Shown here piece after piece: positions 42,956-49,388 of a stretch of 49,388 nucleotides of DNA. Made by a program: the position numbers and the translations under genes. The DNA is from Bacteroidales bacterium. GTDB lineage: Bacteria > Bacteroidota > Bacteroidia > Bacteroidales > UBA932. Each line of letters starts with the position of its first letter. Position 1 is the stretch's first letter. The DNA is taken from assembly GCA_017454905.1 (NCBI GenBank), contig JAFTCB010000021.1, positions 1 to 49,388 of the forward strand, read 5' to 3'. The notes beneath the pieces were generated by a model that searched no databases, was not told where the DNA came from, and saw only the letters and a list, made by a program, of their open reading frames with translations.

Positions 42956-45334
42956 CTATTTAACGGAGAAAACAACTTTGTCATGATTGGTCAGGCGGCT
43001 TTGGATGTGCACCTGGCGCAGGGCCTCGTCGAAATACCAGCCCTCGCTGTCCGAACCGGAAGCGATTTCGGGGAGCGTTCGTCCGTTGGCGCTGACGGCC
43101 GCCGGTTTCGAATCCCACCAGAGCTCCACATGATAGCGGTGCGCCTCCGGACGGTAACTGCCCTCCGGCTTGGCGATCACCAACTGCCAGGCTCCGTCGG
43201 AAAGGGTGCTCTCGATATGGGTGATGGCGTATTCCCCTTGCTTGTAGTTGTCGGTCGTCCCGTCATCTTCGTACAGGTCGAAAGTACTTGCAGCCGAAGG
43301 GAACACGGCCAGCGTGATTACGTCCACCGGCTTCTCCCCCACCCACTGCATCACCGGCTGCTTGGGGATGATGGCGCCTTCCTTGATGAAGATGGGCATG
43401 ATGTCGATCGGCGTCAGGAAGGACTTGTACTGCCGTCCTTCGATCCGCTCTCCGGTCCACAGGTCCACCCACCGGCCGCCCGGGAAATAGACCGGACGGC
43501 TCAGGGCACCCTTGTTCACGACCGGGCAGATCATCATGGACTCCCCGGACATGAACTGGTCGGAGATGTTGTAGGTGCGCTCGTCAGAGAACCAGTCGTA
43601 CAGGAGCGGGGTCATCAGCGGGCGGCTGGTGTTATACATCCGCCAGGCGTTGCTGTAATGGTACGGAAGCAGTTCGTAACGCATCTCATCGTACTGCGTG
43701 AAGATGCGCTGCGCCACGCTCCCGTAGGTCCAGGGCTCATGGTAACGCGGATGGTCCATGCCGAAAAGCAGCGCCACCGGGCTGAACATGCCGAACTGGC
43801 ACCAGCGCAGCCAGAGATCGGTATCGTAATCCGAATACTGCTCGAATCCGCCCATGCAGTGGCTCCAATAGCCCACACCGGACAGACCGATGTTGAGTCC
43901 CGCCCGGATCACCGGCTCGAACCATTGCCACTCGGTGCCCCAGTCGCCGGCCCAGATGAAGGGATACCGCTGGATGCCGGCATAGCCCTCCCGGGTATGG
44001 TCGAAGCCGCGTGTGCCGTTGTAGGCGGCGAATCGTTCGAACGGCGCCTTCGCGTAGGCAATCGGGAAGAGGTTATGCAATTCATCCGCGGAGAAATCCC
44101 CCTGCGGGGTGAAACCCTCCCGGAAGCGCAAGGCGCTGCCGACATCGGTCTTGAAAAAGCGGACACCCAGTTTGGCCAGACGCATGGCCGCATTGTCCCA
44201 CCACCAGTCCACGGCCTTCGGATCAAAGAAATTGATGATGCCGCTGCTGCGGGCCCCGGGGATCGTGACGCCGGCTTTCAGGGCATCGTCCAGCAGGCTG
44301 TTGTGCTTGCCGTTGTCCATGATCGAACGGATGTGCAGGCCAAACATCTGCACGTTCTGGGCGTAGATGCCGTCCACCATCGCCTGCGGGTCGGTGAACT
44401 GCTGCTGGAATTCGAAGGTGCAGCCGCCGTTGCCGAAATTGGTATTGAAGAAGCGCCAGGTGGAGTCCAGCCAGAGCAGGTCGAAGGGGATCTTCTCGTC
44501 GCGCATGCGCTTGGCCAGGGCCACGTTGTACTCCTGGCTGGCTTCGGTCTCATGGTGCCAGGTGCCGCCGCTGTAAGAGCCCAGATGCAGGCCGAAAGCC
44601 GAGCGGGGCATCAGCGGGGAGACTCCCGTCAGGCGCTGGTAATCCTGCAGCAGGCTTTCCGGGCTGTCCCCGACGATGACATAATAGTCCATCGGGCCGC
44701 CTTCGGCGCTGTAGCGATACCGGTCCGGCTGTGTCCAGCCCATGTCCCAGTCGGTCTTGGCCGCCGTGTGGAAGAAGACGGCATAGCCGCGCGAACTGAT
44801 GAAGAACGGGACCGGGCAGTAATTGGCACGAAGGATATCCTTGCCGCCCACGGCCGGCTTCGGACCGGAGCCGAGTTCGACATTGAGGTGGACCTTGCGG
44901 CCGCGCTGGTCCAGGGCGTCCATCCGTTCGCCGAAACCGAAGAAATGCTCATCCGGCGTCAGGATACATTCATTGGAAGGAGCAGCGCCGGCGCTCGACG
45001 CGGTTTCCTGATAAAGGATCCTGCCGTCCTTGTCGCTGACACGGACCAGCCAGGTGCCGGGATCGATCGCAAGACGCATCGCGGCCGTCTCGATGCCCTG
45101 CGCATCCGCGCGGAAATCGACCGGATCGAACGTATACCGGATGACCATCCAGGGCTCGTCCTTGACGAAATCCATTGTCGTGCTCTTGGTCACGCGGACC
45201 ATCCGTTCATTGCAGACCTGGATGCGGAGGGATCCCTCCGGTGTAGAATAGAGCACCTGGTTACCGCTGCGGTTCTGTGCCTGGAGCACCGTGCAGGCGG
45301 CCAGGGAAAGCAATAGCAGAAGATTTTTGCGCAT
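42956..45334 (-). CDS. glycoside hydrolase family 31 (alpha-glucosidase/xylosidase type)
   Basis: 792 residues with signal peptide (TVLQAQN). N-terminal beta-sandwich (~25-230), then the GH31 (beta/alpha)8 barrel with nucleophile D397 (FFKTDVGSALRF) and acid/base D464 (FIWAGDWGTEWQW), and C-terminal beta domains. FFGFGERMDALDQRG near residue 131 is also typical. Cuts alpha-linked glucose or xylose from glycans in the periplasm or outside. First gene of a two-gene operon with the esterase; no SusC/SusD or sensor is nearby. -7 box 28 nt upstream, and the 10-mer CCGTTAGCAC ends 1 nt before the ATG. Confidence 0.93.
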   Translation of the reverse strand: MRKNLLLLLSLAACTVLQAQNRSGNQVLYSTPEGSLRIQVCNERMVRVTKSTTMDFVKDEPWMVIRYTFDPVDFRADAQGIETAAMRLAIDPGTWLVRVSDKDGRILYQETASSAGAAPSNECILTPDEHFFGFGERMDALDQRGRKVHLNVELGSGPKPAVGGKDILRANYCPVPFFISSRGYAVFFHTAAKTDWDMGWTQPDRYRYSAEGGPMDYYVIVGDSPESLLQDYQRLTGVSPLMPRSAFGLHLGSYSGGTWHHETEASQEYNVALAKRMRDEKIPFDLLWLDSTWRFFNTNFGNGGCTFEFQQQFTDPQAMVDGIYAQNVQMFGLHIRSIMDNGKHNSLLDDALKAGVTIPGARSSGIINFFDPKAVDWWWDNAAMRLAKLGVRFFKTDVGSALRFREGFTPQGDFSADELHNLFPIAYAKAPFERFAAYNGTRGFDHTREGYAGIQRYPFIWAGDWGTEWQWFEPVIRAGLNIGLSGVGYWSHCMGGFEQYSDYDTDLWLRWCQFGMFSPVALLFGMDHPRYHEPWTYGSVAQRIFTQYDEMRYELLPYHYSNAWRMYNTSRPLMTPLLYDWFSDERTYNISDQFMSGESMMICPVVNKGALSRPVYFPGGRWVDLWTGERIEGRQYKSFLTPIDIMPIFIKEGAIIPKQPVMQWVGEKPVDVITLAVFPSAASTFDLYEDDGTTDNYKQGEYAITHIESTLSDGAWQLVIAKPEGSYRPEAHRYHVELWWDSKPAAVSANGRTLPEIASGSDSEGWYFDEALRQVHIQSRLTNHDKVVFSVK

Positions 45335-45362
45335 AGTGCTAACGGGAAATTGGTTATTTTCC

Positions 45363-45370
45363 CAAATATA
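45363..45370 (-). promoter_or_regulatory. -7 box TATATTTG for the GH31-esterase operon
   Basis: Exact TAnnTTTG on the reverse strand, 28 nt before the ATG at 45334. Confidence 0.72.
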
Positions 45371-45403
45371 CGACGAATCTTCTAAAAAACAGCCGTTTCC
45401 CGA

Positions 45404-46153
45404 TCACAAACCGCCGACGCCGGTGACGATGACCCCGAGGCCGAAATACAGCAACAGGCAGCAGCACAGCCGCGCCTTGGTCGTCCGGGCGGCGAAGAAA
45501 TTGAGCCAGAGCGCCAGCAGGCTTGTCGTGATGCCAACGGCTGCACCGGTGATGACGTACCACTCCCCTTCTTCCAGCCAGCGGCTCACCAGCGGGAACG
45601 TGCCGATCTGGATGAAATGTCCAAACCAGTTACCGACGAAAGAAAGGACGAATATCCAGACGCCCCAGCCGAAAGCTTTGCGTTTCGCGCAATAAACGAG
45701 CAGTGCTGTCGTCATCAGTACCAGCCACAGGGACGAAGAACTCTCCAGATGCGCGAAGCAGACCAGAAAGTCTTCGCAGGGAAGGCTGAAATGCCAGGAG
45801 GCCTCTCCGACGGACTGCCAGATCAGTGTACCGCCGGCATAGCCCCACCAGAAAGCCGGCCAGGTCCGACCCTGCTTCGCGTTCCGTTCGGCCAGCCAGG
45901 CAAAGACGAAAGACAGGCAGAATCCGGACAGCATGAAAACCAGCCGGAGCGGATTGGGATCCACCTCTTCCCCGTCATCGATGTGCGGGGGCAGGACGGG
46001 ATCCATCAGCCCGCCGAAATGCAGGCAAAGGGCGAAAACGAGGACAAGGACCAGGGTAATGCACACCAGTCCGGCCAGGGGTAACACACCTTCCCGGAGG
46101 CCCGTCTTCCACGGTGCCGCCGGCGTCTTGGAGAATGAGAAGTGTACTTGCAT
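45404..46153 (-). CDS. polytopic membrane protein of unknown function
   Basis: 249 residues with about six to seven hydrophobic helices (e.g. LAGLVCITLVLVLVFALCL near 26-44 and VITGAAVGITTSLLALWL near 201-218). No family recognised. The long loop with DPVLPPHIDDGEEVDPNPLRLV and conserved-looking Trp/His (SWHFSLPCEDF) does not suggest a known transporter. Its promoter lies between two inverted repeats (46157-46177 and 46200-46214), hinting at regulated expression. Single gene, downstream of the tiny lipoprotein. Confidence 0.78.
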   Translation of the reverse strand: MQVHFSFSKTPAAPWKTGLREGVLPLAGLVCITLVLVLVFALCLHFGGLMDPVLPPHIDDGEEVDPNPLRLVFMLSGFCLSFVFAWLAERNAKQGRTWPAFWWGYAGGTLIWQSVGEASWHFSLPCEDFLVCFAHLESSSSLWLVLMTTALLVYCAKRKAFGWGVWIFVLSFVGNWFGHFIQIGTFPLVSRWLEEGEWYVITGAAVGITTSLLALWLNFFAARTTKARLCCCLLLYFGLGVIVTGVGGL

Positions 46154-46156
46154 GCT

Positions 46157-46177
46157 GCCTGATTGGAGTTGTCAGGC
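46157..46177 (-). promoter_or_regulatory. inverted repeat GCCTGA-N9-TCAGGC in the leader of the 45404-46153 gene
   Basis: Perfect 6-bp arms just downstream of the -7 box, covering the expected transcript start and stopping 3 nt before the ATG. Could be an operator or a leader hairpin that hides the start codon. Confidence 0.45.
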
Positions 46178-46179
46178 AA

Positions 46180-46187
46180 CAAAGATA
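46180..46187 (-). promoter_or_regulatory. -7 box TATCTTTG for the membrane protein gene
   Basis: Exact TAnnTTTG on the reverse strand, 26 nt before the ATG at 46153, between two inverted repeats. Confidence 0.65.
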
Positions 46188-46199
46188 CCGCCGGATTTT

Positions 46200-46214
46200 T
46201 GCAACCCGGTTGCA
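46200..46214. promoter_or_regulatory. palindrome TGCAAC-CCG-GTTGCA at the -33 region
   Basis: Perfect 6-bp arms, 12 bp upstream of the -7 box at 46180. The A-run beside it is on the wrong side for a reverse-strand terminator, so an operator is more likely. Confidence 0.4.
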
Positions 46215-46258
46215 TTATCCGGTCCCCGGCCGGACCGGAATCAGGGAAGAGGGGCCGG

Positions 46259-46390
46259 TCAATCCAGAAGCTTGAGGCTGTAATCGATGTCGACCAGCAG
46301 GTCTTTGTTGTCCCGCGTCGAGGCCCATCCGCATCCGGACAACGCGAGCAGGGCCGCGCAAAGGAATAAGATAACTTTTTTCCTATCAAT
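46259..46390 (-). CDS. 43-residue lipoprotein, apparent ATT start
   Basis: Reverse-strand frame (I/M)DRKKVILFLCAALLALSGCGW followed by a short polar tail to KLLD-stop. The N-terminus is a perfect lipoprotein signal: two lysines, hydrophobic stretch, lipobox LSGC (Cys20). An exact -7 box lies 17 nt upstream. No ATG, GTG or TTG occurs in this frame between the promoter and the signal, so the start would be ATT at 46390. Alternatives are a sequence error or an indel, or a start I cannot see. If real it is a tiny lipid-anchored peptide, perhaps entericidin-like. Lies between a terminator and the membrane protein gene. Confidence 0.55.
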   Translation of the reverse strand: MDRKKVILFLCAALLALSGCGWASTRDNKDLLVDIDYSLKLLD

Positions 46391-46407
46391 CGTGTGTGTG
46401 GTTTTCA

Positions 46408-46415
46408 CAAAGATA
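46408..46415 (-). promoter_or_regulatory. -7 box TATCTTTG for the tiny lipoprotein
   Basis: Exact TAnnTTTG on the reverse strand, 17 nt before the ATT at 46390 and directly after the terminator of the DUF4890 gene. Confidence 0.62.
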
Positions 46416-46419
46416 GACA

Positions 46420-46457
46420 AAAAAGATCCCGATGCTGTTTGGCATCGGGATCTTTTT
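46420..46457 (-). terminator. Rho-independent terminator after the DUF4890 gene
   Basis: Perfect 11-bp stem GATCCCGATGC / GCATCGGGATC (46425-46435 and 46442-46452), 6-nt loop, with A-run and T-run on either side, so active on the reverse strand. Confidence 0.9.
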
Positions 46458-46462
46458 CAGGA

Positions 46463-47059
46463 TCAGAATCCGCCGGGACCTCCGAAACCACCGCCGGGGC
46501 CGCCGAATCCGCCACCCGGGCCACCGGGGAATCCGCCGCCGGGACCTCCGGGGAACCCGCCGGGGCCACCCGGGAAGCCGCCCTGTTGCTGCTGCATGCG
46601 CTGCATTTCCTGCTCGCGCCGGCGCTGCTCCTTGCGGTATTCCTTGTACTGGTTTTTGTCCAGGATCTCCTTGATGGCTTTGTCATACTCTTTCTGGTCC
46701 TTCTGCATCTGCTGCATCTTCTCCTGCATCTCACCCATCTGCTCCTGCATCTTGCTGAAGAACTCTTCCCGCTCCGCGTCGGTCATCTTTCGGAAATCTT
46801 TCCGCTCGCCCATGTCGGCGGGGCGGAACTCGAGTTTGCCGTCGTACTGCTTGTTCAACTCCAGCACAGCGGCCTGCTGCTCGGGCGTGAGATTGTACTT
46901 CTCGGTCATCCGGGCCGTTTTCTCCTCCGGATTGAGTACGGGAGGAAGTTCAGGACGGCCGCCGGGGCCGCCTTCAGGGCGTCCCTGGGGGGATTGGGCA
47001 AACATGCCCGCAGTTCCGGCCATCAGGCCGATCACTGCCATCAGAAACAAACGCTTCAT
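46463..47059 (-). CDS. DUF4890 family periplasmic protein with Gly/Pro-rich tail
   Basis: 198 residues from the ATG at 47059, with signal peptide ending GMFAQ. Residues ~45-155 are helical and charged, with LTPEQQAAVLELNKQYDGKLEF and FRKMTDAEREEFFSKMQEQM, the Spy/CpxP-like pattern of DUF4890. The last ~39 residues are repeats of GGFPGGPGG and GGFGGPGGG. Spy-like members act as periplasmic chaperones; that role here is inferred. Followed by a strong terminator, so a single-gene unit; no exact -7 box is visible upstream. Confidence 0.83.
   Translation of the reverse strand: MKRLFLMAVIGLMAGTAGMFAQSPQGRPEGGPGGRPELPPVLNPEEKTARMTEKYNLTPEQQAAVLELNKQYDGKLEFRPADMGERKDFRKMTDAEREEFFSKMQEQMGEMQEKMQQMQKDQKEYDKAIKEILDKNQYKEYRKEQRRREQEMQRMQQQQGGFPGGPGGFPGGPGGGFPGGPGGGFGGPGGGFGGPGGF
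46466..46582 (-). repeat. short tandem repeats encoding the Gly/Pro-rich tail
   Basis: Units of about 24-27 bp encoding GGFPGGPGG or GGFGGPGG, GC-rich and prone to length change by slippage. Confidence 0.8.
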
Positions 47060-47129
47060 AAAAGAATCAAGATTGCGCTTCGGATCGCAGCCGACTATTC
47101 GCAAATCCCATACCAAAATGACTCCCGGA

Positions 47130-48329
47130 CTAGAGAAGATTTCTCCGGACCACCTCGGCGACGAGTTCCGGAGCGGAATGTACATCCAGCTTGGCATGCA
47201 GCCGCTTGCGGTACCACAGCACCGTTTCGTAGCCGAGACAGAGAGCATCTGCAATCTGTTTGGTACTCTTTCCTTCCATCATGAGCCGGATGATGTCCTT
47301 CTCCCGCTGCGTCAGCTGGATGTCGCTTTCCGGCGTTTCAGGGGCGGGACGAAGTTCCTCGATGGTCTCGTCCAGCACGGCCGAAGTCTCGGTGAGCTCC
47401 TGCCGGGTGAGCCGGAGTCGCCGGACCAGCAGCGTTCCGCCGAGGGAGAGCAGAAGGACGAGGATTGCGGCGATCGCCAGCATCCGTGCATTGCGGTAAA
47501 GGTCCCTGTGCGCGGCATTCATGATGGCCAGGTTGTCCGAGTGGGCATAAGCTTCCTCCCGGGCGTGCTCCCCGAAATACTCCTCTGCCTGGGTCAGATA
47601 CTCCAGGGCCTTGGCGGTTTTCCCGGATTCGTGGTACCAGCGGCCCAGACCGTACATGGCGTGCGCGATGATGAGGGAATCACCGGATTGAAGGGCAAAC
47701 TCCAAGCCCTTCTCGTATTCCGGCTTGGCGAGTTTCAAGTCACCATTGTCAGTATATACTTCGCCGATGTTCCGGTGAAGCGTGGAACAATCTTCCCACC
47801 ATTCCCATTTCTCAAAGACTTCACCAGCTTTGGCGTAATAGTATGCGAACTTGTCCAGGGAGTCCTGCGCCGCATAAAAATTGCCGAGGGTCCCCCACAG
47901 ACGCGCCTGGTTAGCTTCCAGGTCGTGCGGGTCCGGGTCGGTCCAGGCCGCTTCCATCTCCTGCAGCACCAACTCCGCGCGACTGTAGTGGACCCGGGCG
48001 CTGTCGTAGCGCTCCGAGGCCCAGAAGCACTGGCCGATCAGGATGGACATGTCGAAAACCGTATTCCGCCCGCCCAGTTCCTGGCCGACCGTCATCGCCT
48101 GCCGGGCGTAATAGACGCTTTTGGCACCGTCCAGCTGCAGGTAGCCCCAGGCCAGTTCCCGGCAGGTCTGGGCATACGCTATCTTTTCCTCATCCGATGC
48201 ATTGAGCAGACGGTCCGGCGTATAGCGCGCCGTGACCCGCTCCAGGGAGTCCAGGTTGCGTCCGCGGTGGTCTCCGTATGCATGGCAGACCACCGGCAGC
48301 AAAAGCAGGATCCAGGCAAAGTTCCTCAT
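47130..48329 (-). CDS. membrane TPR protein with LuxR-type DNA-binding domain
   Basis: 399 residues from the ATG at 48329. Signal peptide (LLLLPVVCHAYG), then ~230 residues of TPR-like helical repeats (e.g. WGTLGNFYAAQDSLDKFAYYYAKAGEVFEKW), a membrane helix (~284-304, AAILVLLLSLGGTLLV), a coiled-coil linker and a LuxR-type helix-turn-helix at the end (LTQREKDIIRLMMEGKSTKQIADAL). This layout, sensing part outside and DNA-binding part inside, is typical of Bacteroidetes one-component regulators. The -7 box (48335-48342) ends 5 nt before the ATG. Target genes unknown; DUF4890 downstream is a candidate. Confidence 0.88.
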   Translation of the reverse strand: MRNFAWILLLLPVVCHAYGDHRGRNLDSLERVTARYTPDRLLNASDEEKIAYAQTCRELAWGYLQLDGAKSVYYARQAMTVGQELGGRNTVFDMSILIGQCFWASERYDSARVHYSRAELVLQEMEAAWTDPDPHDLEANQARLWGTLGNFYAAQDSLDKFAYYYAKAGEVFEKWEWWEDCSTLHRNIGEVYTDNGDLKLAKPEYEKGLEFALQSGDSLIIAHAMYGLGRWYHESGKTAKALEYLTQAEEYFGEHAREEAYAHSDNLAIMNAAHRDLYRNARMLAIAAILVLLLSLGGTLLVRRLRLTRQELTETSAVLDETIEELRPAPETPESDIQLTQREKDIIRLMMEGKSTKQIADALCLGYETVLWYRKRLHAKLDVHSAPELVAEVVRRNLL

Positions 48330-48334
48330 AATCG

Positions 48335-48342
48335 CAAAGGTA
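48335..48342 (-). promoter_or_regulatory. -7 box TACCTTTG adjoining the LuxR-TPR start
   Basis: Exact TAnnTTTG on the reverse strand, ending 5 nt before the ATG at 48329. Confidence 0.6.
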
Positions 48343-48463
48343 GACATTTATTGCGTGAAATACAATTGGCTGATTATAAATGTTTTACACAATCAGGGCC
48401 CTATAAAAACTGCATGGGCTTAATTGCGTAAATATTTAACAATGAGCCAATTCCGTCTCACGG

Positions 48464-49388
48464 CTATTTCACCACAAATTCGACCCGACGGTTCTTGGCA
48501 CGGCCGGCGTCGGTGCTGTTGTCAGCCACGGGCTCGTGGGAGCCCTTGCCCACGGCGCGGAGGTTGAACGGATCCACGCCCTTCGCCTCGAGCGCCTTCA
48601 CCACGGCCTCGGCACGCTCCTGGGAGAGCGGGTCGTTGACCTTGTCGGAGCCCTGGCTGTCGGTATGGCCCTGGACCTCGAAGCGGGCGGTCGGGTTGGC
48701 CTTCATATACTCGGCGACCTTGTCGATCTCCGGCTCGGACTCCGGCTTGATGGTGGCCTTGCCGGTGTCGAAGAGGATGTTGTTGGTCACGAACTTGCCG
48801 GTCTGGGCGATGGCCTGCTCCACGGCCTTGGCGGCCTCGGAGAGGTTGGTGGTTTCCTGTGCATACAGTTCTTTCGCACCGGCGCAGAGGAGCACGTTGG
48901 TGAAGCCTTTATACTTGTAATCGCCATTGCCCCAGAACTTGAAGCGCTCGGGAGCCTGCACGTTCGGCAGGTTGACCACGCGGTTGTCATTGATGTAGAT
49001 CTTGAGCGCGCGCTTGTTGAACGACACGGCGAAATGGTTCCACTGCCCCACCTTGATGATTGACTTGAGCTCCTCCCATTTATTGTCTCCGTATACATTG
49101 TCTTCACTGTTGGGTTTACGAATCCTTAACTGGGTCCAGCCGTCAGGATTATCGGAACGGTATGTGAAACCGAATTCTCCCACCCGGTCATTATCCCCCA
49201 TGTCAAAGATCAGTTGTATTTCGGACGAGCCGTAGTCTCCCCCTTTGCTGCAGAAGACATCCCACTCGATGGTGAAGACATCGGGCAGATAGGATTTCAT
49301 GTTCTCCATCAGCGGCTCCACGAAATTGTATTCTGTCGTGAAGCTCAGGTACTTCTGGCCGTTGATGACCGCCGTCTCGGCATTGCCC
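48464..49388 (-). CDS. OmpA-family protein with LamG-like N-terminal domain, 5' end outside the window
   Basis: The frame is open to the window edge (an internal GTG at 49321 is not a likely start), so the N-terminus is missing. The visible part has a concanavalin/laminin-G-like beta domain (QWNHFAVSFNKRALKIYINDNRVVNL), then a linker, and the OmpA C-terminal peptidoglycan-binding domain: LFDTGKATIKPESEPEIDKVAEYM and EVQGHTDSQGSDKVNDPLSQERAEAV, ending GRAKNRRVEFVVK. Anchors the outer membrane to peptidoglycan while presenting a carbohydrate- or protein-binding domain. Complete at the 3' end. Confidence 0.9.
   Translation of the reverse strand, partial: GNAETAVINGQKYLSFTTEYNFVEPLMENMKSYLPDVFTIEWDVFCSKGGDYGSSEIQLIFDMGDNDRVGEFGFTYRSDNPDGWTQLRIRKPNSEDNVYGDNKWEELKSIIKVGQWNHFAVSFNKRALKIYINDNRVVNLPNVQAPERFKFWGNGDYKYKGFTNVLLCAGAKELYAQETTNLSEAAKAVEQAIAQTGKFVTNNILFDTGKATIKPESEPEIDKVAEYMKANPTARFEVQGHTDSQGSDKVNDPLSQERAEAVVKALEAKGVDPFNLRAVGKGSHEPVADNSTDAGRAKNRRVEFVVK

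Noticed and set aside
41465-45316. 1283-residue open frame on the plus strand
   Set aside because: It is the antisense of the GH31 and esterase genes, with composition of a GC-rich shadow (His/Arg/Gly/Pro).
41000-45334. A polysaccharide utilisation locus
   Set aside because: GH31, esterase and GH29 are present, but no SusC/SusD pair or hybrid sensor occurs anywhere in the window.
46287-48431. 714-residue plus-strand frame with a Pro-rich opening
   Set aside because: Antisense of the DUF4890 and LuxR genes; the Pro-rich part mirrors the Gly-rich tail.

Overview
The window is a gene-dense, GC-rich piece of a Bacteroidota chromosome, most likely an uncultured gut or rumen Bacteroidales. The case rests on many Bacteroidetes-type -7 boxes (TAnnTTTG) 4-36 nt before start codons, almost no Shine-Dalgarno sequences, several short-signal lipoproteins, a split glycine dehydrogenase (gcvPA/gcvPB), and families typical of the phylum (DUF4491, DUF4890, DUF2207, beta-flower repeats, CstA, DUF5715). 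I see no rRNA, tRNA, CRISPR array, insertion sequence, phage or conjugation gene. The content reads as ordinary core chromosome plus a few carbohydrate-active genes.

Layout. 1-7.5 kb: a cupin (cut by the window edge), a Na/Pi cotransporter, a flavin reductase/nitroreductase pair, a DUF4491 membrane protein, then nudC followed 2 nt later by a three-domain NUDIX-HD-AlkD protein, and a lipoprotein. 7.6-11.2 kb: a 1042-residue secreted beta-helix plus hydrolase-like protein and a six-repeat secreted protein, separated by a clear terminator. 11.3-18.5 kb: aquaporin, a HerA-like ATPase with an M23 lipoprotein and trmO downstream, a secreted esterase-type hydrolase, a stand-alone NAD(P)HX dehydratase and an M15-like DUF5715 protein. 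18.6-23.3 kb: glycine cleavage operon (unknown gene, gcvT, gcvH, gcvPA, gcvPB). 23.3-29.6 kb: a short arginase-family protein, TonB-like lipoprotein, cardiolipin synthase, then cstA-ettA-coiled-coil protein. 29.6-34.4 kb: GH29 fucosidase with an outer-membrane protein, an acidic protein with a WYL regulator, a rhodanese-thioredoxin lipoprotein, and a 51-residue gene behind an operator-like promoter. 34.5-40.9 kb: SH3/DUF2207 pair, CPBP protease with free-methionine-sulfoxide reductase, alcohol dehydrogenase with an epimerase-like protein. 41-45.3 kb: GH31 glycosidase with a large esterase. 45.4-49.4 kb: membrane protein, a tiny lipoprotein that seems to start at ATT, DUF4890 protein, membrane TPR-LuxR regulator, and a cut OmpA-family protein.

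Themes: repair and sanitation of damaged metabolites (NudC, NUDIX-HD-AlkD, NnrD, free-Met-sulfoxide reductase, nitroreductase) and glycan breakdown without a SusC/SusD pair. Genes are packed tightly: TAATG, TGATG and ATGA couplings inside operons, and convergent genes that share stop-codon bases. I found no clearly new multi-gene system. The best leads are the NUDIX-HD-AlkD fusion, which keeps an AlkD-like W-x3-D...W spacing, the ATT-start lipoprotein, the operator-controlled 51-residue gene, and a terminator hidden inside the opposite gene's coding region.
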